Shown here piece after piece: positions 9,862 through 19,401 of a stretch of DNA of 64,000 nt; position 1 is the stretch's first letter, and each line of letters starts with the position of its first letter. A model generated the notes under the pieces. The model did no database searches. It worked only from the letters and a program-made list of their open reading frames with translations, and was not told the DNA's origin. Position numbers and translations under genes: made by a program. The stretch spans positions 1 to 64,000 of the forward strand of contig CAYFLR010000027.1 of the NCBI GenBank assembly GCA_964343805.1, in the 5' to 3' direction. Origin of the DNA: CAYFLR01 sp964343805 (GTDB taxonomy: Bacteria; Bdellovibrionota_B; Oligoflexia; CAYFLR01).

Positions 9862-10569
9862 TTACTCAGTAGTGGCAGCAGGAAAGACAGAAAACATATA
9901 GGGTTCTGACTGTTCTTCGGTTTCATAATTGAAAAACCCAATCCAATAGGTTCCTGGATCTAAAGAATTTTCCCCAGAAAAAGTTCCTATCCATTCTCCG
10001 TCTTCATATGCCCAACCAGTAGGATCTGGTTCAAACCAATTATCATTACTATCACATGCGCCATCACTCTCAGTTTCCACTTCCACACAAAAAAGCGCAT
10101 TGTCAGATTTTAAATTCAATGCCCTAATATAGACTGTTTGATTGGCATTAAAAGACATGGACCCAATACCTTTTTTGGAAGTAGAAACAATAACCTCTGG
10201 AACAGTGCCACTCGGTGGTGGAGTGGTTTCTTTGGTGTTATTATCAGAGCCAGTTTCCTTGGTATTACTGCCCTGACTGGAGGTGTTATTGTTGGTAGTT
10301 GTGGTTGAAGTAGTGGTGGTTTCAGTGGGGGTCTGAGTCTCTGGAGTAATGGTTTTCTCGGTTTCTTTCCCTTTAAATTTATCAACTTTCCTTTTAGTAT
10401 TGAGTGAATCCTGCTTTGGTGGAGGTTGAGATCCAGAGTCATTCACTTTTTTTCTTGCCGCCGGCATGGGCTTGGGATCATCACAGGTAATAAAAAAAAG
10501 TGAAGGCAATAAAAGCAATAAGATACTTAACTTCCAATGACCTTTAATAAAACGAGTTAGCATTTTCAC
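9862..10569 (-). CDS. Lipoprotein with Thr/Asn-rich linker and small C-terminal beta domain
   Basis: 235 residues. The signal peptide ends in a relaxed lipobox FFITC followed by DDPKPMPAARKK. Residues 40-130 are a low-complexity linker rich in Thr, Pro, Asn and Lys. The C-terminal 100 residues form a compact beta-rich domain (YIRALNLKSDNALFC..., then GTYWIGFFNYE), similar in style to pre-peptidase C-terminal or jelly-roll modules; the family is not certain. The anchor after the Cys (CDDxKPxPxAxKK) is nearly the same as that of the FG-GAP lipoprotein at 24205-25563, which indicates a shared export/anchor cassette with different C-terminal domains. Confidence 0.7.
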   Translation of the reverse strand: MKMLTRFIKGHWKLSILLLLLPSLFFITCDDPKPMPAARKKVNDSGSQPPPKQDSLNTKRKVDKFKGKETEKTITPETQTPTETTTTSTTTTNNNTSSQGSNTKETGSDNNTKETTPPPSGTVPEVIVSTSKKGIGSMSFNANQTVYIRALNLKSDNALFCVEVETESDGACDSNDNWFEPDPTGWAYEDGEWIGTFSGENSLDPGTYWIGFFNYETEEQSEPYMFSVFPAATTE

Positions 10570-10591
10570 TCCATTTTAAATTATTTGCCTC

Positions 10592-11284
10592 TTAAATATC
10601 GGTATTGACCACCAACTCCTCGCAGATAGGGATTTCCGTTCCATCTTTACTCACTGCCATTATCTTATAGTAATAGCTAGTCTCTCTTTCCAAGTTTTCA
10701 TGGATGAAAGGAGGTATTTGCCAATCCATTCGCTGGGCCGTTGACTTGCTCACAAAGGGGAAATTCTGCCAGTAAATCCGATATTGCCTGGCATCTACTA
10801 TATGCTCCCAATTAATTTTAAGGTAGTTTTCCGTCCTATGTAAGTGCACTTGCACATCAAAAAGTTGTTTATAATAGGCCTCACCTAACTGGGATTCAAC
10901 CGGAATATTATTTATAGTAAGGAAGTACTCTGAATTTAACAAAGCCTTTTCTTCGGAAGGAAGGCTTTCGCCATTTTCATTAAAGGCAGTCACTACAAAA
11001 AAGTAATTTTTTCCTTTTAACCCTGAACTGATTTGAAAAGGAGAGGAAACCTCTTCAAATTTAGTTCCATGAGTTTTTACATTACCGCCGTCCTCACTTT
11101 GATACAGATGATAGCCACTGGCTCCGTCCACAGATTTCCAACTAATCGTGACAGAGCTTTTATCACTTGTTAAAACTATAACTGGGGCCTCTGGAAACTT
11201 TTTTTCCTCAGAACAGCTTAAAATCAGGCAAAGTAAAAAGGAAAAGCTCAAACATGTCTTTAGTATAATATATCTATCCATCAT
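10592..11284 (-). CDS. Fibronectin type III domain lipoprotein
   Basis: 230 residues. The signal peptide ends in lipobox LILSC, acylated Cys at about residue 24. An Fn3 domain follows (about 32-120): APVIVLTSDKSSVTISW, GASGYHLYQS and YFFVVTAFNENGES, with the typical Trp and Tyr core positions. A second, more divergent Fn3-like unit is likely at 130-225 (YLKINWEHIVDARQYRIYW, YYYKIMAVSKDG). Probably surface or periplasmic binding/adhesion; no catalytic motif is seen. It is separated by 22 bp from the following lipoprotein gene. Confidence 0.75.
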   Translation of the reverse strand: MMDRYIILKTCLSFSFLLCLILSCSEEKKFPEAPVIVLTSDKSSVTISWKSVDGASGYHLYQSEDGGNVKTHGTKFEEVSSPFQISSGLKGKNYFFVVTAFNENGESLPSEEKALLNSEYFLTINNIPVESQLGEAYYKQLFDVQVHLHRTENYLKINWEHIVDARQYRIYWQNFPFVSKSTAQRMDWQIPPFIHENLERETSYYYKIMAVSKDGTEIPICEELVVNTDI

Positions 11285-11425
11285 TTGATTTTACCATGAG
11301 ATAGGAAGATACTAAATAGAAAAGGTGCCTATTTCTTGGATTAAAGCCCTAGGTATTTACCTTTGTTTGCAGCTTATTTTTTGGTAAAATAATCAACTGG
11401 ATGATCAACATCAAGGAGAATCGAT

Positions 11426-11899
11426 TTGGAACAAGGATTAAAAAGCCACCCTGCTCGAAAATTCAAAAACTTTTTTCTCGACACCAAATTTCAGATCCGA
11501 TTTGGAGCCAAACTCGCCTTAGCAGGAGCATTTTTAGGAGCGATTAACACCACGGTCTTTCATTATTATATGCGTGAAAACTATGATGTGTTTATCGATC
11601 CTCTATTAGCCACAGGTCTTTTAGATGAAAATTTGGCCAATTTTCTCTATAAAGAATTAAACCATATCACTATGATTATGGGAGTCATCACCCTTGGTTT
11701 TTGTCTCTCATGTATTTTATTGGGCTTTTTCTTTAGCCATAATATTATAGGTCCCACCTTTGCCTTTAAAAGAACTTTTAAGAAAATTGAAGAGGGAGAT
11801 CTGTCTGCTCGAGTGAAACTGCGACCAAAAGATGAGTTCCAAGATTTTGCCCAGGTATTTAACAAGCTCATGGATCACATCCAAACAAAATATAAGTAG
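11426..11899 (+). CDS. Two-helix HAMP-domain membrane protein
   Basis: 157 residues, start TTG at 11426 chosen because AAGGAG lies 7 bp upstream. Two membrane helices (about 30-50 and 85-108) flank a short extracytoplasmic segment, followed by a HAMP domain (GPTFAFKRTFKKIEEGDL, then RPKDEFQDFAQVFNKL). There is no kinase, methyl-accepting or cyclase output, so it is a HAMP-only relay protein. Its stop codon overlaps the GTG start of the TolC-like gene, so the two are coupled. Confidence 0.75.
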   Translation: MEQGLKSHPARKFKNFFLDTKFQIRFGAKLALAGAFLGAINTTVFHYYMRENYDVFIDPLLATGLLDENLANFLYKELNHITMIMGVITLGFCLSCILLGFFFSHNIIGPTFAFKRTFKKIEEGDLSARVKLRPKDEFQDFAQVFNKLMDHIQTKYK

Positions 11900-13390
11900 T
11901 GAAGCTATTGAAAGTTATAAATTATCAGAAATGTATTCTTAGCTCTGCCTTGTTGGCTGTAGCGCTTCTTTCATCTTCCCCTTTAAATGCAGCCATCAAT
12001 ATTTTAGGAATCGAGGTTAAATCCAAGGATGAGATCTTAGTCACTCAAAAAAAAATGTCTCTTAATGCAGCCTTTCGACAAGCTTTTAAGACCAACCGTG
12101 ATATTGAGTTTCTAAAAAAAGATCTGCAAATTGAATATGGAGATTGGAAAAGTAACATGGAGAACTTCCTTCTCCCTCCTACAACTCTGGAGTTATCCAC
12201 CTCTTTGAAGAGAACTATTCACCATTTTAATGAAAATCATTCTCTTGCCAACAATGGAACAACGACACCCCCATCTACCTACCCAACTTCAAGCCTATCA
12301 ATAAATACCGGAGAATATATTATATTCAATTGGGGAATTGATTGGGATCATTTAATGAACAGTAAAAGAGGCTATGAATCGGGTAAAATTATCTATAAAC
12401 GCTCGCTACTTGAAATTAAGATTCAGATTATCAAATCCTATTTTCAATTAAGACATGCCTTTGAGCAGTTTGAAGACAGTTGGAATAACTTCTCTCAATG
12501 CGTGACTTTTATTGATATTGCCAGAGAAAAAATTAAATTGAATAAAGCTTCCAATGACCAATTGAGGCAAATTCAATTGGCCTGTGCCAATGATGCGATG
12601 ATTTTTAAAAATGACATTACCTATTTACAAGATCAACAACGCTATTTTGCCTTACTCTTAGGTACTAATGATACCAGCAATTACATCCCAATAGATGAAG
12701 TCCCCTTTATTGAATTACCGATAAAGCTAAGCAAACTATCTGAAATAGCAGTTAAAAATGCTCCCAATATCCGACTTGCAAAAATTCAAAAAGAGATGTC
12801 AGAAGTGGATTATAATCAAACCCGTAAGTCCCTACTCCCCCTGCCAGTGGTGAAGTTTGACGGTCTTTCGTTGAGGGTAGATCAATACGTTCCAGCAGAC
12901 AATTTAGGCAGAGAAAGAGCCTGGTCGNNNNNNNNNNTAAAAAATTGCCTGATTTTATTTTTTGCTAAGCTCCATCTCAGCCAGCATATCTCTCCCTCTG
13001 TTTGGAGGAGATGGTTTCTTAGATTACCGCAGGATGAAGAAAGCTATGCTCACCCTAGAAAAACATAAATACGCCTATACTAAAAGTATTACAGAAGTAA
13101 AAATGCAAGTAAGGGACTATTATCGAGCTCTAGACATTTTTAAAGAAAGAATCACCTTAGCTGGTGCCTCCCTTGCCGAGGCCCTCCTTTTAATGAGTGA
13201 TTCTTCTCAAGGTTATATGTACGACCAGATTACCTTAGAAACCCTTCGAACCATCATGAACCACCTTAAACAAGCTCAAGCCAATTACCGTCAATCCATG
13301 TTCCAACACCTCTCTGTTCGCTTAGAACTAGCGCTCATAGCTGGTTTATCAAAACTTCCCGGGCATTTAAAAAATAGCAGTATTCCTTAA
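11899..13390 (+). CDS. TolC-family outer-membrane efflux protein (split by an assembly gap)
   Basis: GTG start at 11899, signal peptide ending near NAA, then the long helical hairpins of the OEP/TolC family: AFRQAFKTNRDIEFLKKDLQ, then a repeat of the same pattern in the second half (LSKLSEIAVKNAPNIRLAKI). Ten Ns at 12928-12937 interrupt it. The C-terminal part resumes in another frame at about 12965 (ISLPLFGGDGFLDYRRMKKA and on), ending at 13390. The frame change is most simply explained by the unknown gap size, not by a real frameshift. The family forms trimeric outer-membrane exit ducts; no inner-membrane pump lies next to it. Confidence 0.8.
12928..12937. other. Assembly gap (10 N)
   Basis: Run of N inside the TolC-family gene. 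The true length is unknown. Confidence 0.99.
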
Positions 13391-13496
13391 AGATTCCCCC
13401 TCCCATCTAACAGATTGAAATTAATACACTTTTAGATATTCCTAATCTCTTTTCCCCTGACTGACGAAGGACCTATTAAGAATCATGGGGGATGAA

Positions 13497-13802
13497 ATGA
13501 AAAAATGGTTTTTGGGAATCCTACTGCCAATTTTAGTTGTGGTAACCATCCAAGTCACTGGGAATCAATGCCTTATTCAAGCCACATCTTGTCAAAGTAA
13601 ACGGCAGGATTATGCTCAAAATTTGAAAAAAATAGAAAAGATGAAGCGATTGATCGGGAACCTGCAAGTCAAATTAAAAAATTCACGTCAAAATCCCCGT
13701 AAAATGACAAAAATAGTCATGTTCCTCACCAATTTCCAACAAAAATTAAGACTGCAAGAGCTTAAGAACGAGAATTTAAAGAAACAGATGGCTCGCTGCT
13801 AA
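13497..13802 (+). CDS. Small membrane-anchored coiled-coil protein
   Basis: 101 residues from ATG 13497, chosen over 13485 because GGGGGA sits 5 bp upstream. One N-terminal hydrophobic helix (FLGILLPILVVVTIQV), two Cys residues, then a strongly basic helical region with heptad-like spacing (LKKIEKMKRLIGNL, ENLKKQM). No family is recognised. Confidence 0.5.
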   Translation: MKKWFLGILLPILVVVTIQVTGNQCLIQATSCQSKRQDYAQNLKKIEKMKRLIGNLQVKLKNSRQNPRKMTKIVMFLTNFQQKLRLQELKNENLKKQMARC

Positions 13803-13870
13803 CCAAAGTGATAAAATCCTAAGAAAATTTCATATCTATCCAGGATCTATTAATTATCAGTGAGGATGTT

Positions 13871-14455
13871 ATGGCATTATGGATCACTTTAGGAGCCATT
13901 GGGCTTATCCTAGTATTTGCAATTTCAACCTTTAATTCGCTTATCGCATTACGCAACCGCTATAAAAATGCCTTTGCTCAAATTGATGTGCAGCTCCGTA
14001 GACGCTACGATTTGATTCCCAATCTGGTAGAAACGGCCAAGGCTTTTATGGAACATGAAAAAGGGACTTTAGAAGCAGTTATACAGGCCAGAAATACCGC
14101 AAGTAATGCGGCAAATACCATAGCAAAAGACCCGAGTGACATTGCAGCCATGCAGACTTTATTAGGAGCGGAACAAGCTTTAACTGGAGCCATGGGTAAA
14201 TTCTTTGCCTTGTCAGAAGACTACCCTGAGTTAAAGAGCAACCAAAATATGATGCAACTCTCAGGGGAACTTTCCAGCACTGAAGATAAAATTGCCTTCG
14301 CTCGTCAAACTTTTAATGACTCGGTTACATTTTATAATACCAAGAGAGAGAGCTTTCCTAGCAATATCTTTGCAGGTCTATTTGGTTTCCAAGGGGCCAT
14401 CCTCTTTGAAGTTAAAGAAGATCAAGCTCGTAAAGCTATCAAGGTTTCATTTTAA
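13871..14455 (+). CDS. lemA: LemA family protein
   Basis: 194 residues with the LemA fold: an N-terminal membrane helix (about 3-22), then the signature YKNAFAQIDVQLRRRYDLIP and NLVETAKAFMEHEKGTLEAV, and the late motif ARQTFNDSVTFYNTKRESFP. LemA proteins are helical-bundle membrane proteins of uncertain function, often encoded beside M48/HtpX-like proteases, as here (18 bp upstream of the protease gene). Length is normal for the family. Confidence 0.95.
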   Translation: MALWITLGAIGLILVFAISTFNSLIALRNRYKNAFAQIDVQLRRRYDLIPNLVETAKAFMEHEKGTLEAVIQARNTASNAANTIAKDPSDIAAMQTLLGAEQALTGAMGKFFALSEDYPELKSNQNMMQLSGELSSTEDKIAFARQTFNDSVTFYNTKRESFPSNIFAGLFGFQGAILFEVKEDQARKAIKVSF

Positions 14456-14473
14456 AGGAAAGGATCATGCCTT

Positions 14474-16378
14474 ATGATGGATTTCTTTGCCCAACAAGAA
14501 AAAACTAAATCGAGAACTGCTTTTTTTTCGGTGGCATTTTTAATATCCGCCACCCTCATTGCCATGCTTCTCTCTTTACTCATTATCATTTTTTCTCCCC
14601 ATGGTTTTGTCTATGATAATGTCCGTGAGGTAACCTCTATTTTTGCAGACCCCGCCGGTTTCTTCGGGAAACTCGATTTACTAAAATGCTTTATGTTGCT
14701 CGGAGGTATCGTATTCTTCATGTCTTTAGTGAGCCTCTATCAAATACATGAGCTTTCCCAAGGGGGAGGAGAATCCATTGCTGAGTCCTTAGGCGGAACT
14801 TTGATCTCATCTCATACCAAAAGTACAAAAGAAAAACAGCTCCTCAATATCACCGAAGAGATGGCCATTGCCGCCGGTATGCCAGTGCCTCCGGTTTATC
14901 TTTTAAAAAATGAAAACGAAATTAATGCCTTTGCTGCTGGAAATGATCTCGATGATGCCGTGATAGGAGTCACTCAAGGAGCTGTGGATAGATTAAGTCG
15001 TGATGAACTGCAGGGTATTATTGCCCATGAATACAGCCATATTTTTAATGGGGATATGAGGATGAATATCCGCTTTATTGGAATATTGGCGGGAATTATA
15101 ATATTTTTTCATGTTGGAACCGTGTTAGCCAGAATGAGAAGTCGATCTCGTAGCGATGGCAAGCTTGTTGTGATAGGGCTTGGACTGATTGTCATTGGCT
15201 ATTTCGGTCATCTGATTGGAAGAATCATCAAAGCCTACATCAATCGGCAAAGAGAATTACTGGCAGATGCCACTGCACTCCAATACACCCGACATGATGG
15301 GATTATCAAAGCTTTGAAAAAAATTCAAAGAGCAGGATCTGCCATCGAAGATAGCAGGGCAGACCGAGTCAGTCATATGTTTTTTGCCTCAGGTGGTTTT
15401 GGTTTTCTTTTTGCGAGCCATCCACCTTTGTTTAAACGGATCTCGGTTTTAACAGGACAAAACATTCAACCGATGAAGGAACAAGTCGTACAAGAAAGCG
15501 GAGCTGGAGCGACTGCTTTTGCCGGTAAAGCAGCGGCTATTTCTGGTTTTACCGCTAGTTCCAATAAAACCATCCAAAAAAGAGCTTCCTATTCCAAAAA
15601 AGTCTCTGTGGCCATACCCTTAGCTGAAAACAATATCCAGGCGATCAATAAATCTCTCAAAGAGATGGTACATGACCCTCTGGAAGCCAATGCACTTATT
15701 TATTTAATTTTCATTAGCACAAGTCTCAGAACCAGATCTAAGCAGATGCAAAACCTAGAGCTCTATTCTCAAGCACCCGTATATAGAACCGTTGCAGGCT
15801 TGTTAAAAAGTGAAACTAAAGTCAAAGACAAAGACAGACTCTCCTTATTACAGTTGGCCATGCCTGCATTAAAAACTCTCTCCCCTAAACAAAAGGAAGA
15901 GCTCTTAGATAATGTACAAATGCTCATCAATGCCGATAACGAAGTGGAAGTTTTTGAATTTGCCTTAGCTGAAATTTTGTGGAGAAATTTAAGAAAAAGA
16001 CAGTGGAGTGATCAAGCCAAATTACCCGAAATGAAGAAAGATAACGCCTCTGCTTACATTCTTTCTATTTTAGCCAAGATGGGACACACCTCTTTGAGTC
16101 AAGCCAAAAATGCGTTCAAAAAAGGGATGGATTCAATGTCCAATGCAGGTAGTGATTCCAGCGATCTCTTTATATGGAATCAAGCTATTTTTGCAGCAGC
16201 TCTAAAAAGCCTGCAGAGGCTATCAGAGATAAAAAAGCAACAGTTCCTGGCCGCCTGCTTAGAAGTTGCAGAGTTTGATAAAAAAGTTACAGCCAATGAA
16301 TTAGAAATAATTCAAGCTATCTCACTCAGTTTAGGAGTGGCTATACCAACCTCTTTTCTATCCATGCATAAATCTTAG
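14474..16378 (+). CDS. M48-family membrane metalloprotease (HtpX-like)
   Basis: 634 residues. Membrane helices lie at about 17-42 and 70-92, with two more after the active site. The zinc site is HEYSH (H185, E186, H189) with the third ligand in the downstream RQRELLADATAL. FAAGN upstream of the active site is typical of the family. The last ~350 residues are an unusually long cytoplasmic extension; its end (FLAACLEVAEFDKKVTANEL) resembles a TerB-type helical module. LemA plus M48 is a known pairing linked to membrane protein quality control; substrates are unknown. Confidence 0.9.
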   Translation: MMDFFAQQEKTKSRTAFFSVAFLISATLIAMLLSLLIIIFSPHGFVYDNVREVTSIFADPAGFFGKLDLLKCFMLLGGIVFFMSLVSLYQIHELSQGGGESIAESLGGTLISSHTKSTKEKQLLNITEEMAIAAGMPVPPVYLLKNENEINAFAAGNDLDDAVIGVTQGAVDRLSRDELQGIIAHEYSHIFNGDMRMNIRFIGILAGIIIFFHVGTVLARMRSRSRSDGKLVVIGLGLIVIGYFGHLIGRIIKAYINRQRELLADATALQYTRHDGIIKALKKIQRAGSAIEDSRADRVSHMFFASGGFGFLFASHPPLFKRISVLTGQNIQPMKEQVVQESGAGATAFAGKAAAISGFTASSNKTIQKRASYSKKVSVAIPLAENNIQAINKSLKEMVHDPLEANALIYLIFISTSLRTRSKQMQNLELYSQAPVYRTVAGLLKSETKVKDKDRLSLLQLAMPALKTLSPKQKEELLDNVQMLINADNEVEVFEFALAEILWRNLRKRQWSDQAKLPEMKKDNASAYILSILAKMGHTSLSQAKNAFKKGMDSMSNAGSDSSDLFIWNQAIFAAALKSLQRLSEIKKQQFLAACLEVAEFDKKVTANELEIIQAISLSLGVAIPTSFLSMHKS

Positions 16379-16389
16379 GAACCTCAATC

Positions 16390-17745
16390 ATGAAAAATCT
16401 TATTGACCTCATAGGTAAGACTCCTTTAGTGGAGGTGCAATCATTTGATACCGGACCTTGTAAATTATTTTTAAAGTTAGAAAGCCAAAACCCAGGCGGG
16501 AGTATAAAAGATCGGATTGCTCTCTCCATGATCAATGGAGCCCTCGATCGGGGTGAACTCAAAAGTGGTAAAGCTATTTTTGAAGCCACAGCGGGAAATA
16601 CTGGACTTGGATTGGCTTGGATTGGGAAACGCTTAGGTTTTCATACCAAATTAGTGATTCCGGATAAAATGAGCATGGAAAAAATTAACCACATAAAAGC
16701 CCTCGGTGCTGAAGTGATAACCACCCGGAGTGATGTGGGGAAAGGGCATCCAGAATACTATCAAGACTTAGCTCTCTCTCTGGCCCAAAAAGAAGATGGG
16801 TGGTTTGTAAATCAATTTGCCAACCCAGACAATCCCAAAGCTCATTTTTTGACCACCGCTCCAGAAATTGATGAACAACTGGGTGGAAATATAGATGCCA
16901 TCGTAGTGGGTGTCGGATCATCGGGCACCATGACAGGGCTCACCCACTACTTTAAGAATAAGAAAAATCCACCACAAATCATCTTAGCCGATCCCCATGG
17001 ATCCATTTTGGCAGATTATGTACATAAAGGCATCACTCGAACTGATGCGGGATCTTGGTTAGTAGAGGGGATTGGCGAAGATTTTATTCCAGAGATTGCA
17101 GATTTTTCTCTTACCCAAAAAGCCTATTCAATAACCGATCAAGAAAGCTTTCAAATGGTGAGACAACTCCTCAATGGTGAAGGTATTTTTGCCGGATCCT
17201 CTTCAGGAACTCTGTTGGCTGCCGCTATTAAGTACTGTAGGGAACAAAAGGAACCCCAAAATGTGGTGAGCTTTGTGTGTGATACTGGGGCTAAATATCT
17301 CTCTAAAGCCTTCTTCGACCCTTGGTTGCAAGAGCAAGGTCTCACTTCAAATCCACAGTTTTCAGACTTGCGAGATGTCATTATTCACCGCCATGATTTG
17401 GGTCAGACCATCACTTGTAAACCGGAAGAGCTTTTGACTCAGGTGTATAATAAAATGAGAGGAAACGATATTTCTCAACTGCCAGTCTTGGAAGACAATC
17501 GTTTAGTTGGGATTATTGATGAATCAGATATCCTTATAAAAAGCCAAGATCATTCATTCGAAGGCAAAGTCAAAGAATGCATGTCAGTGAAGTTAAAAAG
17601 TCTAGCACCTGATGCTTCTCCATTGGAATGTCTAGAACTATTGAAAAAAGATCTGGTAGCTCCTGTTATAGACAGTAATAATCAATTTTGGGGTCTTATT
17701 ACTAAGATGGATCTGATTCATTATTTAAGGAGAAAAAATGGCTAA
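16390..17745 (+). CDS. Cystathionine beta-synthase (PLP domain plus CBS pair)
   Basis: 451 residues. The fold-type II PLP domain (1-315) has the Schiff-base Lys in GSIKDRIAL, the substrate loop ATAGNTG, the phosphate-binding GVGSSGT and the late FAGSSSGTLL. Residues 330-450 form two CBS motifs (GNDISQLPVLEDNRLVGIID and VAPVIDSNNQFWGLI). It condenses serine and homocysteine to cystathionine. The 8 bp overlap with the gamma-lyase-like gene supports reverse transsulfuration over cysteine synthesis by sulfhydrylation. Confidence 0.93.
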   Translation: MKNLIDLIGKTPLVEVQSFDTGPCKLFLKLESQNPGGSIKDRIALSMINGALDRGELKSGKAIFEATAGNTGLGLAWIGKRLGFHTKLVIPDKMSMEKINHIKALGAEVITTRSDVGKGHPEYYQDLALSLAQKEDGWFVNQFANPDNPKAHFLTTAPEIDEQLGGNIDAIVVGVGSSGTMTGLTHYFKNKKNPPQIILADPHGSILADYVHKGITRTDAGSWLVEGIGEDFIPEIADFSLTQKAYSITDQESFQMVRQLLNGEGIFAGSSSGTLLAAAIKYCREQKEPQNVVSFVCDTGAKYLSKAFFDPWLQEQGLTSNPQFSDLRDVIIHRHDLGQTITCKPEELLTQVYNKMRGNDISQLPVLEDNRLVGIIDESDILIKSQDHSFEGKVKECMSVKLKSLAPDASPLECLELLKKDLVAPVIDSNNQFWGLITKMDLIHYLRRKNG

Positions 17746-18901
17746 AAACTCTTTACATTTTTCTACGAAAGTGATTCATGGTGAACAGTTCAACGACCCT
17801 GAAACAGGTGCTGTGATGCCATCAATTGTCACCTCTTCCACCTACGCTCAAAAAAGTCCAGGTGAACATACAGGTTTTGAATACTCCCGAAGTCAAAATC
17901 CTACTCGCTTTGCCTATGAAAGACTTTTAAATGCAATTGAAGCAGGGGATAGAGCCTTTGCCTTTTCTTCCGGTTTAGCGGCCATCAACACCACTCTCGA
18001 GTTACTTCCGGCAGGCAGTCATATTATTTCCATCAATGATCTTTATGGCGGAACCTACCGACTTTTCGAGCAAGTCAAAAGGGTCAGTTCTAATTTGAAA
18101 TTCAGCTATCTTTCGGTGGAAGAACTGGAAGAGTTAGATCAACATCTCACCAAAGAAACTAAGATGATTTGGGTAGAAAGCCCCACCAATCCACTTCTCA
18201 GCATTGTAGACCTGGAAAAAGTGGCCGAATTAGGAAAAAAATACTCGCTTATCACCGTCTGTGATAATACCTTCGCCACTCCTTACCACCAACAGCCCTT
18301 AAAGCTTGGCATTGATTTGGTGATGCATTCCACCAGCAAATATATTGGAGGTCATAGCGACCTTATTGGTGGAGCTATTATTTGTGGTACATCCGAGCTA
18401 TCTGAAAGGATGGCCTTTCTCCAAAATGCCTGTGGAGCTATTCAAGGGCCTTTCGACTCTTACTTAGGTTTAAGAGGAATTAAAACACTGGCCTTGCGCA
18501 TGGAGAGACATGCTCAATCAGCAGCTTCTTTGGCTCAATTTTTATGTTCCCATAGCAAGGTTGAAAAAGTGATCTACCCTGGTTTACCGGAACACCCTCA
18601 GCATCAGGTGGCACAAAAACAGATGAAAAACGGGTTTGGCGGTATGATTAGCGCAGAATTAAAAGGGGGAATTAAAGAGAGTCGAAAATTTTTAGAAGCC
18701 TGTCAAATTTTTACCTTGGCCGAAAGCTTAGGCGGAGTTGAGAGTTTAATAGAGCATCCCGCTATTATGACTCACGCCTCCATTCCGGCTGAAGTGAGAA
18801 AAGAAATTGGAATCTCCGATGGGCTCATAAGAATCAGCGTCGGGATTGAAGACATCAAAGATCTTCAAGATGATCTAACTTCAGCCCTAGCCTGTTTATA
18901 A
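17738..18901 (+). CDS. Cystathionine gamma-lyase / gamma-synthase family enzyme
   Basis: 387 residues, full length for the Cys/Met metabolism PLP family. Motifs: YSRSQNPTRFAYERLLNAIE, SSGLAAI, WVESPTNP, CDNTFATPY, and the PLP-binding Lys in MHSTSKYIGGHSD. It splits cystathionine to cysteine, 2-oxobutyrate and ammonia if it acts as a lyase. The pairing with CBS in one operon favours this over gamma-synthase, but the reaction direction cannot be proven from sequence alone. Confidence 0.92.
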   Translation: MAKNSLHFSTKVIHGEQFNDPETGAVMPSIVTSSTYAQKSPGEHTGFEYSRSQNPTRFAYERLLNAIEAGDRAFAFSSGLAAINTTLELLPAGSHIISINDLYGGTYRLFEQVKRVSSNLKFSYLSVEELEELDQHLTKETKMIWVESPTNPLLSIVDLEKVAELGKKYSLITVCDNTFATPYHQQPLKLGIDLVMHSTSKYIGGHSDLIGGAIICGTSELSERMAFLQNACGAIQGPFDSYLGLRGIKTLALRMERHAQSAASLAQFLCSHSKVEKVIYPGLPEHPQHQVAQKQMKNGFGGMISAELKGGIKESRKFLEACQIFTLAESLGGVESLIEHPAIMTHASIPAEVRKEIGISDGLIRISVGIEDIKDLQDDLTSALACL

Positions 18902-18967
18902 TTTCAAGTGTCAATTTTTTGTTTTATGATAAAATAAGGGCAGAAATTAACCAAAAAGGAGAGAGCG

Positions 18968-19399
18968 ATGACAACAACTCCCACCATGGAACAATTACAG
19001 GCTGAAAATGAAAAACTGAAAGAGGAACTCAAAGATAAAACCACCTTCATCAATAACTGCTTTGAAGCTATCACCCATCCTTTTTATGTGGTAGATATAA
19101 ATGACTACAGTGTGATAATGGCCAACTCTGCTAGCTATTTATCAGGATTTCACCAAGGAACAACTTGCCATGAAATGACCCATAATAGTGTGGTGCCCTG
19201 TAAAGGGAAACACCCCTGCCCGATAGATGCGGTAAAAGAATCTGGTAAACCTGTCACCATGATACATAACCACTTTATTGAAGGCAAGGGAGAGCGAGTT
19301 GTTCAAGTGAATGGCTACCCTATCTATGAAGATGGAGTAATAACCAGTATGATTGAATATTCTATCGACATAACAGATAAATTTGTTAAGGAACCCTAA
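18968..19399 (+). CDS. PAS-domain protein with a Cys/His cluster
   Basis: 143 residues. A short coiled-coil start (EQLQAENEKLKEELKDK) is followed by one PAS domain (about 28-135: ITHPFYVVDINDYSVIMAN, SMIEYSIDITDK). Between PAS strands there is TTCHEMTHNS and then VPCKGKHPCPID, three Cys and several His, as in PAS domains that bind metal or respond to redox. There is no output domain, so it probably works in trans. GGAGAG lies 3 bp before the ATG. Confidence 0.8.
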   Translation: MTTTPTMEQLQAENEKLKEELKDKTTFINNCFEAITHPFYVVDINDYSVIMANSASYLSGFHQGTTCHEMTHNSVVPCKGKHPCPIDAVKESGKPVTMIHNHFIEGKGERVVQVNGYPIYEDGVITSMIEYSIDITDKFVKEP

Positions 19400-19401
19400 A
19401 T

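Noticed and set aside
10116..10442. Basic, Pro/Leu-rich ORF inside the Thr-rich lipoprotein gene
   Set aside because: It is a shadow of the low-complexity linker in another frame and has no ribosome binding site.
11899..13068. TolC-like protein ending at 13068
   Set aside because: That end comes from reading through the N gap in the wrong frame; the family's C-terminal sequence resumes in another frame and ends at 13390.
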